This document shows, in pieces, positions 1 through 6,420 of a stretch of 8,179 nucleotides of DNA; within the stretch, counting starts at the first letter, position 1, and each line of letters opens with the position of its first letter. The notes beneath the pieces were generated by a model, which searched no databases, had not been told where the DNA came from, and saw only the letters and a list, made by a program, of their open reading frames with translations. Source of the stretch: an uncultured Eubacteriaceae bacterium (GTDB lineage: Bacteria; Bacillota; Clostridia; Eubacteriales; UBA1433); NCBI GenBank assembly GCA_937880125.1, contig CALFLU010000041.1, forward strand, positions 1 to 8,179, in the 5' to 3' direction. Made by a program: the position numbers and the translations under genes.

Positions 1-92
1 GAGCAACCTTATTTTTAACAATTTTCACTCGCGCATTTTCAGCGAACTCTCCGTGTTGGTGCTTGACCTTTATACCTTTTCTTCAACAATAA

Positions 93-101
93 TGTTATAA
101 T
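93..101 (+). promoter_or_regulatory. Candidate extended -10 promoter, plus strand
   Basis: A perfect extended -10, TG-T-TATAAT, lies at 93-101. No convincing -35 sits 16-18 bp upstream, which is tolerable for an extended -10 promoter. Transcription would start near 108 and run antisense into the 3' end of the permease gene. No plausible plus-strand gene follows, so this is either an antisense or sRNA promoter or a chance match in AT-rich DNA. Confidence 0.3.
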
Positions 102-121
102 ACGCACGCTGCGGCGTGCAA
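94..121 (-). promoter_or_regulatory. Candidate minus-strand promoter pointing off the left edge
   Basis: On the minus strand TTGCAC (116-121) and TATAAC (94-99) are separated by 16 bp, matching 4/6 and 5/6 of the sigma-70/sigma-A consensus. It lies just after the permease stop and would serve a gene starting at or beyond the left edge. Its -10 shares bases with the plus-strand extended -10, so both calls cannot be judged independently. Confidence 0.3.
104..119. repeat. 6-bp GC-rich dyad (GCACGC / GCGTGC)
   Basis: A perfect 6-bp inverted repeat with a 4-nt loop begins 16 nt after the permease stop codon. On the minus strand it is followed by GTATTATAAC rather than a run of T, so it does not fit a standard rho-independent terminator. 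It overlaps the -35 and spacer of the candidate minus-strand promoter, so an operator role is also possible. Confidence 0.4.
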
Positions 122-135
122 AGACTATGCTTGTA

Positions 136-1713
136 TTATTGTCGCAACTTAAAAGTTTTAGGCGCAAGGCGGTAAGCCAAAATAAGCGCCACAACAATAT
201 AGAGTACACAAAATACGGAAATGGCCGTACCAAAAATCAATGTGGGTATCTTTTTGCCGATGGCTACATAGCAAATGACATAGGTAATAATATTCACAAT
301 ACCGTAAACAGCACTTTTTTGTTCTAAATTGATGTTATAGGGTTGCAGCAAATAATAGAGCACCATATTGTGTACGGAAAAAAACACCGACATACTGATA
401 ATCGAAACAAACAAAACCACATAATTGAGTGGCTGCGCGGTGCCGCCGGTAATAAAAAGCAACAGCGGTAACCCGATGGCTATGATCAGTGCGGGCACCA
501 TATTTACCGCAATGATGTATTTAAGCCTTTTTACAAACAGCGTCAAAATTGCTTTGGGACGACGATAAAAACGATAGGTGAGCATGCTGTGATCGCAGTT
601 CATAAACATCGCTTGCGTCATCACGCCGCCTCGGTTGACGAAATACATCACAAATAAAAAATAAGGCAAAAACATCAGTATCATGCTGTTGATCTGCTCT
701 TTGATTGCGGGATTGACAAGGCAAGCAATAATCGCCGCCGCCAGCATGGCAAATACAATCAGTGTTATGCGCTTTGCCGAGCGTGTCAAAATCTTAGCGT
801 GGCGTTTCATAAACAATTCATTAAAATAGGCATAACCTGTCTTGTTGCTGCTTTGGCTGAGGTCGGCGACAATCTTTTTTTGCATTTCCGCTTGTTGTAT
901 GGACGCAGCACTGGTTTTAGACAACCCCAGCGCAATATTTTCCGGTTTTAACAGCTGCTTATAAATGGTTTTATAGACATCAAAACGCAAAATATAGCGA
1001 ACAGCAAAAATAGCGGGAATCGTCAACAGTGCCTGCAAGATATATAACACGGTACTATTGAATGCAACGCCGAAAAAGGGCGGCAAAAATGCCGCTGCCA
1101 GCAGGGCAAAAACAATCCCCCATTTAAAGGCAGTGAGTTTGTTCTCATTTTTTACCTGACCCACTTTTTTGTTTCTGTACAAATACACCCAGGTAAAGCA
1201 AAGTTTTGTTGCAATGACAAAGATGGGCATCAATAAACGAACCGCCATGCTTGCACCGCTCAATGCGCCGATAAGGATCGACATCGGCAAGAGGCCCACG
1301 AAAATCTTAAGCAAGAAATAAAAATAATTGACCAGGGCATACTTGCGCGCGTCCATGCGCATGATACAAATGGCATAAAATTTATCCCTGGTCGGGTTAA
1401 ACATTTGCGTATTGGTAAAGCCTCCTATGAACGTCAATAAAATTAAAATATGCACATAGCTGTCTGCAGGCAGCGCCTTCATCTTTATCGCAACAAAAAC
1501 AATCAGAGTCACATATACGGCTTTACCCAAAAACACCGAAGCGATTTCCCCAAGGATACTCAACACATTTGCAAAGGTTTTTAATCCGGAACTTGCATAT
1601 AGCGCCGCAGGCAAATGCTTGCCCAACAGCGGAAGGGATTTGAGTGCATAAATGATGCCGTTGGTTTTATACGTATTACGCAGGCGAAAAGACGTAACAA
1701 AAGCATCAATCAT
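136..1713 (-). CDS. ABC transporter permease, polytopic membrane protein of 525 aa
   Basis: Integral membrane partner of the ATPase encoded just upstream. The product has roughly 12 hydrophobic segments. About seven lie in the N-terminal 245 residues; a polar stretch of about 75 residues follows, and the rest lie between about 320 and the C-terminus. This suggests two membrane halves joined by a cytoplasmic linker. It resembles large ABC-2-like permeases of Bacillota, but I do not recognise a substrate-defining family. I chose ATG 1711-1713 over the in-frame GTG at 1722. AAAGGG (1722-1727) lies 8 nt before the ATG, whereas the GTG begins inside that Shine-Dalgarno. The start overlaps the ATPase stop (TGA, 1706-1708) by 8 nt, implying translational coupling. 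With no binding protein nearby, export or membrane remodelling is more likely than uptake. That role is inference. Confidence 0.82.
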   Translation of the reverse strand: MIDAFVTSFRLRNTYKTNGIIYALKSLPLLGKHLPAALYASSGLKTFANVLSILGEIASVFLGKAVYVTLIVFVAIKMKALPADSYVHILILLTFIGGFTNTQMFNPTRDKFYAICIMRMDARKYALVNYFYFLLKIFVGLLPMSILIGALSGASMAVRLLMPIFVIATKLCFTWVYLYRNKKVGQVKNENKLTAFKWGIVFALLAAAFLPPFFGVAFNSTVLYILQALLTIPAIFAVRYILRFDVYKTIYKQLLKPENIALGLSKTSAASIQQAEMQKKIVADLSQSSNKTGYAYFNELFMKRHAKILTRSAKRITLIVFAMLAAAIIACLVNPAIKEQINSMILMFLPYFLFVMYFVNRGGVMTQAMFMNCDHSMLTYRFYRRPKAILTLFVKRLKYIIAVNMVPALIIAIGLPLLLFITGGTAQPLNYVVLFVSIISMSVFFSVHNMVLYYLLQPYNINLEQKSAVYGIVNIITYVICYVAIGKKIPTLIFGTAISVFCVLYIVVALILAYRLAPKTFKLRQ

Positions 1714-2413
1714 CTTCTTCACCCTTTAACGCTGCGATAATCTGATTTTTAAACGCTGTTTTATCGCCGCTGTCATTTTCGATTTTTTTGAGTATACCGT
1801 GATTTAAAATAACAATTTCATCACACAAGTCCAGTGCCAGCTCCATGATATGGGTTGAGAGAATAATAATGTGATCGCTTTTCATATGCCGCAGCAATTC
1901 TTTCATCTCGTCCGCAACCACCACATCAAAGGACGTAAGCGGCTCATCCAACAAAAAAATGCCGGGATTTGCAATAAAGTTTACCAGCATTTGCATTTTT
2001 GTTTTCATGCCGTGGGAATAATCTTTTATCAAGCGATCGCGATCATCACGCTCCAGGCGTATCAAGTCAAAATATTCATCCAACGTTTTTTCGTCGCGAA
2101 TGTTGTCTTTGTTGATATCCACAAAAAATTTTAAAAACTCTCTTCCCGTCAAAAATTCGGGCACCACGGGAATCGAAAGAACGTAGCCAATGTCTTCGTC
2201 CGACACTGCCCGTCGTCTTTCCCCTTCTTCGATTTCAAACTTGCCGCTGTCAATGCCAATATCTTCGTTGAGACAATTAAACAGCGTTGTTTTGCCCGCG
2301 CCGTTGCGTCCCAATAAACCATAAATACACCCTTTTTCAAAAATAAAGGACGCGCCTTTGAGCACCTCCTTGTTATCAAAACTTTTTTTAATCTCTTCTA
2401 AAATAAGCTTCAT
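1706..2413 (-). CDS. ABC transporter ATP-binding protein, 235 aa
   Basis: Cytoplasmic nucleotide-binding subunit that powers the downstream permease. Visible motifs in order are: Walker A GRNGAGKT (residues 35-42), ABC signature in the variant form YSHGM (132-136), Walker B FLLDEP with D156 and E157, and H-loop His188 in STH. The region where the Q-loop glutamine normally sits reads IGYVLSIP (75-82), with Ser near the Gln position. The variant signature is typical of YxlF/NatA-like type-2 exporter ATPases, which pair with ABC-2 permeases. Length is normal for a single-domain ATPase. The start is ATG 2411-2413 with GAGGG 6 nt upstream. First gene of a two-gene operon; a weak promoter candidate lies at 2494-2523. 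Substrate unknown. Confidence 0.95.
   Translation of the reverse strand: MKLILEEIKKSFDNKEVLKGASFIFEKGCIYGLLGRNGAGKTTLFNCLNEDIGIDSGKFEIEEGERRRAVSDEDIGYVLSIPVVPEFLTGREFLKFFVDINKDNIRDEKTLDEYFDLIRLERDDRDRLIKDYSHGMKTKMQMLVNFIANPGIFLLDEPLTSFDVVVADEMKELLRHMKSDHIIILSTHIMELALDLCDEIVILNHGILKKIENDSGDKTAFKNQIIAALKGEEDD
1722..1727 (-). promoter_or_regulatory. Ribosome binding site that fixes the permease start
   Basis: AAAGGG on the minus strand, inside the end of the ATPase gene, lies 8 nt before ATG 1711-1713. This spacing supports that ATG over the upstream in-frame GTG at 1720-1722, which would have no spacing from the site. Confidence 0.6.
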
Positions 2414-2493
2414 TTTTTGCCCTCACATGTTTTGCATTTTGTCACCATTTATTTACGATTTGTCGGCTGCAATCTTGAAGAATATTTCATAAA

Positions 2494-2523
2494 AAAATAC
2501 TAATTTCTGTGAAATACTTTCAA
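2494..2523 (-). promoter_or_regulatory. Weak promoter candidate for the ABC operon
   Basis: On the minus strand TTGAAA (2518-2523, 5/6) and TATTTT (2494-2499, 4/6) are 18 bp apart, leaving a leader of about 75 nt before the ATPase ATG. I see no GC-rich terminator between the tRNA and this point, so readthrough from the tRNA promoter is an alternative or additional source of transcript. Apart from this the 131 bp between tRNA and ATPase is AT-rich with only weak dyads (for example 2483-2489 with 2510-2516). Confidence 0.3.
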
Positions 2524-2544
2524 AAATTCATATTTATAAACAAA

Positions 2545-2621
2545 TGGCGCACCCGAGAGGACTCGAACCTCCGACACACGGTTTAGGAAACCGTTGCTCT
2601 ATCCGGCTGAGCTACGGGCGC
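2545..2621 (-). tRNA. tRNA-Arg, anticodon CCT (reads AGG)
   Basis: Folds as a complete 77-nt cloverleaf on the minus strand with an encoded CCA (2545-2547). The acceptor stem is GCGCCCG with CGGGTGC (one G-T pair). The D-arm is GCTC/GAGC, and the anticodon stem ACGGT/ACCGT encloses the loop TTCCTAA, placing anticodon CCT at 2585-2587. The T-arm GGAGG/CCTCT (one wobble pair) has loop TTCGAGT. It supplies arginine for the AGG codon. It lies upstream of the ABC operon in the same direction, and tRNA-Arg(CCT) genes are known integration sites in other bacteria, though no integrase or repeated att core is visible here. Confidence 0.97.
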
Positions 2622-2632
2622 GCGCGAAAATT

Positions 2633-2641
2633 ATTGTAACA
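2633..2641 (-). promoter_or_regulatory. tRNA-Arg promoter, extended -10 TGTTACAAT
   Basis: Minus-strand TACAAT with an upstream TG dinucleotide (TG-T-TACAAT) lies 12 nt before the first tRNA base, placing the transcript start about 5 nt upstream of the mature 5' end. The -35 region is poor (TTTAAT at 17 bp), consistent with reliance on the extended -10. Confidence 0.6.
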
Positions 2642-2756
2642 TGTATTTTTGAAAAATTAAAGCGCTTTTCAAAGTTTTCACCGACCTGTCAAAACAGATT
2701 GGCTGAATAAAAAGGCCGCGATGTTTTTTTAATGCAAACGCAAAATGATCCGCATC

Positions 2757-2784
2757 AAAAAACCGAAAGCCACTATGCTTTCGG
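2757..2784 (-). terminator. Rho-independent terminator of plsY
   Basis: On the minus strand CCGAAAGC pairs with GCTTTCGG in a perfect 8-bp stem with a 6-nt loop, followed directly by six T. It begins about 30 nt after the plsY stop. The rest of 2622-2756 holds only the tRNA promoter and AT-rich sequence with no gene that I can support. Confidence 0.88.
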
Positions 2785-2814
2785 ATATATAACAGAGATG
2801 GACATTTGTGGATA

Positions 2815-3453
2815 TTACGTTTTTTTCTTACGGTATTTGCCGAAATTTTCTCGAATACGCGGTTCCGAATTTTTCAATAAGCGACGAATATTGTCCTTGT
2901 GTTTGAAGATAACCACAATACTCGTAAAAGCGAGTATTAATACCCCAATGGCAAAAGTATATCCCTTCGCTATCAGCGTATAGACAGGATAGAGCACGGT
3001 GACCAAAACCGTGGAGATTACCAGACGATCCGTAATGATCCCCACAATAATCGCGCTGATACCGAAAATAAACCCTGCCAGCGGACTAAGTCCCAGCATC
3101 ATGCCTACATAGGTGGCAAATCCTTTGCCGCCTTTAAATTTTAATTGAAGAATAAAAGGGAAAATATGCCCCAATACCGCACCGCAGCCGGCAATGACGG
3201 GTGCATAAGGCAAGTCCCTGAACGCCAAACGCGCAATGACAACAGGTGCCACACCTTTTAAGATATCGACAATATAGGCAATAAAGGCATATTTATAACC
3301 CACCGTTACCGCTACATTGCTGGCGCCGGCATTGTTTGTTCCAAATTGTCTGATATCGATTCCCGCTTTGATTTTTGCAATAATATATGAAATAACAATG
3401 TTTCCGAATACATATCCCATCAACAAAATGGCGATGTATTTCAGGATAACCAT
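2815..3453 (-). CDS. plsY: Acyl-phosphate:glycerol-3-phosphate acyltransferase PlsY, 212 aa
   Basis: Membrane enzyme that transfers an acyl chain from acyl-phosphate (made by PlsX) to the sn-1 position of glycerol 3-phosphate, giving lysophosphatidic acid for phospholipid synthesis. The three PlsY motifs are visible. Motif 1 lies in GTNNAGASNV (38-47). The glycine-rich motif 2, thought to bind glycerol phosphate, lies in GHIFPF...KFKGGKGFAT (95-114). Motif 3 is HKDNIRRLLKNSEPRI (185-200) with His185, Asn188 and Glu197. Several hydrophobic helices span the chain, and it ends in a basic tail (KYRKKKT). The usual N-terminal GSIP is GNIV here. Length is normal for the family. The start ATG 3451-3453 has AGGGGG (3463-3468) 9 nt upstream. 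Own promoter at 3485-3513 and own terminator at 2757-2784, so it is probably monocistronic; plsX is not in the window. Confidence 0.95.
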   Translation of the reverse strand: MVILKYIAILLMGYVFGNIVISYIIAKIKAGIDIRQFGTNNAGASNVAVTVGYKYAFIAYIVDILKGVAPVVIARLAFRDLPYAPVIAGCGAVLGHIFPFILQLKFKGGKGFATYVGMMLGLSPLAGFIFGISAIIVGIITDRLVISTVLVTVLYPVYTLIAKGYTFAIGVLILAFTSIVVIFKHKDNIRRLLKNSEPRIRENFGKYRKKKT

Positions 3454-3484
3454 TTCTCTCTTCCCCCTGTTCCAACTTGAGGAT

Positions 3485-3513
3485 ATTCTAACACAGCCCT
3501 ACCACTTTCACAA
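3485..3513 (-). promoter_or_regulatory. plsY promoter
   Basis: Minus-strand TTGTGA (3508-3513), a 17-bp spacer and TAGAAT (3485-3490), preceded by TG to give an extended -10. The start would fall near 3478, leaving a leader of about 25 nt with the Shine-Dalgarno site in it. This is the best-matched promoter in the window. Confidence 0.65.
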
Positions 3514-3521
3514 CACAAACA

Positions 3522-3535
3522 ATTGCCTATTGCCT
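3522..3535. repeat. Tandem heptamer ATTGCCT x2
   Basis: Two exact adjacent copies of ATTGCCT (3522-3528, 3529-3535) begin 8 bp upstream of the plsY -35 on the divergent intergenic side. A tandem heptamer just upstream of a -35 is a common layout for an activator or repressor site; no known regulator motif is recognised. Confidence 0.5.
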
Positions 3536-3576
3536 CAGAATAAAAAAATTTACACAGACTTTAAATAAAACTTTTT

Positions 3577-3606
3577 CGACAAGCAGGAATTTTATGTATT
3601 CTGTCG
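3577..3606. repeat. Imperfect dyad in the malQ promoter region
   Basis: CGACA (3577-3581) pairs with TGTCG (3602-3606). GAAT and ATTC inside extend the symmetry after a 5-nt bulge on the left arm. The dyad ends 8 bp before the malQ extended -10 and covers the -35 position, as a repressor operator would. It is followed by a T-run (3610-3614), so a weak plus-strand hairpin is also possible. Confidence 0.35.
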
Positions 3607-3613
3607 GATTTTT

Positions 3614-3622
3614 TGTTACAAT
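3614..3622 (+). promoter_or_regulatory. malQ promoter, extended -10 TGTTACAAT
   Basis: TG-T-TACAAT with no good -35 at 17 bp. The expected start is near 3629, giving a leader of under 20 nt that contains AAGGAG (3635-3640), a strong Shine-Dalgarno 6 nt before the ATG. The 9-mer is identical to that of the tRNA-Arg promoter. Confidence 0.65.
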
Positions 3623-3646
3623 ACTTCATAGGAAAAGGAGCGCATA

Positions 3647-5116
3647 ATGAGACAAAGCGGTATTTTGCTGCCCATCAGCAGCCTCAACGGAAAATACGGA
3701 ATCGGCACATTGGGCAAAGAAGCCTTTGCCTTTATAGATTTTTTACGTGCCGCCGGGCAAAGCTGTTGGCAGATTTTGCCCATTGGTCCCACGAGCTACG
3801 GGGACAGCCCTTATCAAAGTTTTTCCGCTTTTGCGGGCAATCCGTACTTTATTGATTTGGATATCTTATGCGAAAAAGGGTTGCTTACAAAGCAAGAATG
3901 TGACATGCACATTTTACCCGAAGGCAATGTGGATTACGGCACCTTATACAACACAAGACCGCAAGTGTTGAAAAAGGCGGCGATGCGCCTGGATAGTACA
4001 CAGGCTTCTTACCGCACTTTTTGCAAAGAAAATGCTGCGTGGCTTGACGATTATGCATTGTTTATGACCATCAAAACCCTTCAGGACAACTTACCCCTTG
4101 TGCAGTGGCCTCAACACTTGAAAAATAGGCATTCTTCTTCCGTGGCGGCACTGCAAAAGACCCACGGCTATGAAATCGAGTATTGGAAGATTTTACAATA
4201 TTTTTTTTACGAACAGTTTTTCAATTTAAAAAAATATGCCGCCGCAAAGGGCGTTGACATCCTTGGTGACATTGCCATCTATGTTTCGGGCGACAGTGCA
4301 GATATTTGGACACAGCCGAGCCTGTTTCAAGTGGATGCCGATTTTGTTCAAAGCCATGTTTCGGGCTGTCCGCCCGACAGATTTTCTCCACAGGGGCAAA
4401 TCTGGGGAAATCCGCTTTATGATTGGGCCTATCATAAAAAAACAAACTTTGCCTGGTGGCTGCAACGTCTCACGCACGTACAAAAAATTTATGACATCAC
4501 GCGTTTTGATCATTTTCGCGGACTCGAAAGCTATTATTCTATTCCCGCCAATGAAACAACCGCTCAAAACGGGCGCTGGAAAAAAGGTCCCGGCAAAGCC
4601 TTTATTGACGCCATTAAAACGTCTTTGCCCTCCATGCGCATGATTGCCGAGGACTTGGGGTTTTTAACCGAGGAAGTCTATGAGCTGCTTCGCTACAGCG
4701 CCTATCCGGGCATGAAAGTTCTTCAATTTGCCTTTGCCGAAGGGCAAAGCAATCCATATTTGCCGCACTTGTATCATCCCCATTGTGTCGTCTATACCGG
4801 CACACACGACAACACCACGGCACAAAATTGGCAATACGTTTTTGACCCGAACGAGGTTGCCCGCGCCAAAGACTACATGAACTGCAACGACTCGGCATCT
4901 TTTGCCTATGGCTTTATTCGATTGGCCCTTGCCAGCGTGGCAAACTTGGCAATCATCCCGCTTGCGGATTATTTGTGCTTAGGCAGCGAAGGCAGAATCA
5001 ATACGCCGCAGACCATCGGAGACAACTGGGTATGGCGCATAAAAAAAGACACCTTAAGCACCGCACTCGAGCAGGTCATCTATCATTTAACAGCGCTCTA
5101 TGGGCGCCTTTCGTAA
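3647..5116 (+). CDS. malQ: 4-alpha-glucanotransferase (amylomaltase), GH77, 489 aa
   Basis: Cytoplasmic enzyme that transfers alpha-1,4-glucan segments between maltooligosaccharides, releasing glucose and lengthening chains for phosphorolysis. The full GH77 pattern is present. The N-terminal acceptor region has SSLNGKYGIGTLG (11-23), WQILPIGPTSYGDSPYQ (41-57) and FAGNPYFIDL (62-71). GDIAIYVSGDSADIW (207-221) and PPDRFSPQGQIWGNPLYDW (242-260) follow. The catalytic nucleophile is Asp288 in RFDHFRG, the acid/base Glu335 in IAEDLG and the third acid Asp388 in GTHDN. These are spaced as in Thermus amylomaltase (D293, E340, D395 from memory). Length matches the short bacterial/plant D-enzyme type without an N-terminal extension. 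AAGGAG lies 6 nt before the ATG. Convergent with the MFS sugar transporter across 30 bp. No phosphorylase or regulator gene is in the window, and no strong terminator follows. Confidence 0.97.
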   Translation: MRQSGILLPISSLNGKYGIGTLGKEAFAFIDFLRAAGQSCWQILPIGPTSYGDSPYQSFSAFAGNPYFIDLDILCEKGLLTKQECDMHILPEGNVDYGTLYNTRPQVLKKAAMRLDSTQASYRTFCKENAAWLDDYALFMTIKTLQDNLPLVQWPQHLKNRHSSSVAALQKTHGYEIEYWKILQYFFYEQFFNLKKYAAAKGVDILGDIAIYVSGDSADIWTQPSLFQVDADFVQSHVSGCPPDRFSPQGQIWGNPLYDWAYHKKTNFAWWLQRLTHVQKIYDITRFDHFRGLESYYSIPANETTAQNGRWKKGPGKAFIDAIKTSLPSMRMIAEDLGFLTEEVYELLRYSAYPGMKVLQFAFAEGQSNPYLPHLYHPHCVVYTGTHDNTTAQNWQYVFDPNEVARAKDYMNCNDSASFAYGFIRLALASVANLAIIPLADYLCLGSEGRINTPQTIGDNWVWRIKKDTLSTALEQVIYHLTALYGRLS

Positions 5117-5146
5117 TTCGCTTTATCCTTTCTTTGAAGGCTCCAC

Positions 5147-6397
5147 CTATTCCTGCGATGCAAAGCTTTCCAGGGTCACTTTCTGTTTCGGTTTGCTGTC
5201 ACCGTGCTGCACAAAGACCATGGCGCCCAGTGACAACAGCGAAAAAAACGCGGCATAGGGAAAGAGCGTAATATAGGAAACATATTCCAAAAGCGTGCCC
5301 GAAACGATTGGTGTAACGATTTGCGCAGCCATGGCAAAGGTGTAATAGTATCCCGTATATCTTCCTACATTGGCGCTTTTGCTCATATCCACCACCATGG
5401 GATACATATTGACCGTAAAGGCGGCAAAGCCTATACCGCCAAAGGCGAAGGCGAAATAAATCGCAATGGAATACTGCTGACACAAAAACAACAGACAATA
5501 CACCAACGTCAAAACAACCAGTCCGCACATGATTGTTTTTTTTCTGCCGATTTTCTCGGCAACAATGCCAATCGGTATAAACGAAACAATGGCGACTAAG
5601 GTAAAGACCACCAAACTTCCCGCAAAAGTACCGCCGCGAATTTGCCATATGCGCTCGGCATATCTGGAATAAGCCGACATAACGGCATTAAAGCTCATGA
5701 AACAAAAAAAGACGGCCAGTAGAATAAAAAGTAGACTTTTTTTCACTTCCCTCGGCAGTTTGTTTTCCGTTGCGCTTTCTTCTGACACATCAACAATGCG
5801 TGTCATCTTGTTTTCATGTATTGTCGTCATCAGCACTATCAATGAACAAAACATCACCAACGCCACGACAACAAAAACCGGCATGTATTCGGGATTTTCT
5901 TGCTGCGGCACCATAATGCGTATGGCAAACAGTGCAAACAGCCCGCCGACTGTGCCCATGAGGCTGATGATGGCATTGGCTTTGCTGCGCAGAGGCTTTG
6001 GCGTATAGTCAGGCATCAGCGCTACCGCAGGGGAGCGATAAATGCCCATGCCCAATAACACCATTCCCAGAGAGGCAATAAACAAAACGGCATTTTTTTG
6101 TTCGCCGGCAGAGATCATCACCATCAATGCCACAATAGAAAAAAGCGTCCCTCCCACGATATAAGGCATGCGCCTGCCATATCTGCTGTTGGTTCTATCT
6201 GACAGCGCACCAAAAAAGGGCAACAAAAAAAGAGCAAATACATTGTCCATTGCCATGATGGTGCCCGTCAATGTTTCTTTGAAATGAAAAGATTTTTGTA
6301 AAATCAAGGGAATAAGGGTGTCATACAGCTGCCAAAAGGCAGAGATATACAAAAAGGCCAGCCCTATCAAAACCGTTTGTTTATAATTCAGTTTCAT
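5147..6397 (-). CDS. MFS sugar transporter, GPH/SLC45-like, 416 aa
   Basis: Twelve-helix inner-membrane carrier, probably a sugar:cation symporter. The loop between helices 2 and 3 reads GALSDRTNSRYGRRMPY (63-79), the form of MFS motif A found in SLC45/GPH sucrose and maltose carriers. RSPAVALMPDYTPKPLRSKA (121-140) matches the conserved helix 4-5 stretch of that group. A polar linker at about 193-220 separates the two six-helix halves, and EKIGRKKT (281-288) is the second-half copy of motif A. Its convergent position next to malQ suggests maltose or short maltodextrins as substrate; this is inference and other disaccharides are possible. The start ATG 6395-6397 has AGGGG (6401-6405) only 3 nt upstream, a short spacing. 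Its stop is TAG. A 12-bp palindrome lies 41 bp before the start and is a likely control site. Confidence 0.88.
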   Translation of the reverse strand: MKLNYKQTVLIGLAFLYISAFWQLYDTLIPLILQKSFHFKETLTGTIMAMDNVFALFLLPFFGALSDRTNSRYGRRMPYIVGGTLFSIVALMVMISAGEQKNAVLFIASLGMVLLGMGIYRSPAVALMPDYTPKPLRSKANAIISLMGTVGGLFALFAIRIMVPQQENPEYMPVFVVVALVMFCSLIVLMTTIHENKMTRIVDVSEESATENKLPREVKKSLLFILLAVFFCFMSFNAVMSAYSRYAERIWQIRGGTFAGSLVVFTLVAIVSFIPIGIVAEKIGRKKTIMCGLVVLTLVYCLLFLCQQYSIAIYFAFAFGGIGFAAFTVNMYPMVVDMSKSANVGRYTGYYYTFAMAAQIVTPIVSGTLLEYVSYITLFPYAAFFSLLSLGAMVFVQHGDSKPKQKVTLESFASQE

Positions 6398-6420
6398 GTT
6401 CCCCTACCGATGTCCGTATT

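Noticed and set aside
1..28. Possible start of a minus-strand gene at GTG 26-28 running off the left edge.
   Set aside because: The frame is open to the edge and from a TGA upstream, with codon use that looks plausible, but only nine codons are visible and no Shine-Dalgarno lies at a proper distance. The nearest (GGAG) is about 20 nt away.
127..327. Plus-strand reading frame downstream of the candidate extended -10 promoter.
   Set aside because: It lies almost wholly antisense to the permease C-terminus, has no recognisable domain and no good ribosome binding site; judged a shadow frame.
1720..1722. GTG as the permease start.
   Set aside because: It begins inside the AAAGGG Shine-Dalgarno, leaving no spacing; ATG 1711-1713 has correct 8-nt spacing.
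2545..2621. tRNA-Arg(CCT) as the attachment site of an integrated element.
   Set aside because: No integrase gene, and no second copy of the tRNA 3' end is visible in the window; flanking genes are housekeeping in character.
2655..2680. CcpA cre-like palindrome (AAAGCGCTTT) upstream of the tRNA.
   Set aside because: It misses the conserved TG and terminal CA positions of cre and lies upstream of a tRNA promoter, where carbon control is not expected.
4226..4898. Long minus-strand frames inside malQ.
   Set aside because: They are antisense to a complete, well-conserved GH77 gene, contain no recognisable domain and are best explained as shadow frames.
5117..5146. A terminator between malQ and the MFS gene.
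   Set aside because: Only 4-bp stems such as CCTT/AAGG can be formed and none has a proper T-run.
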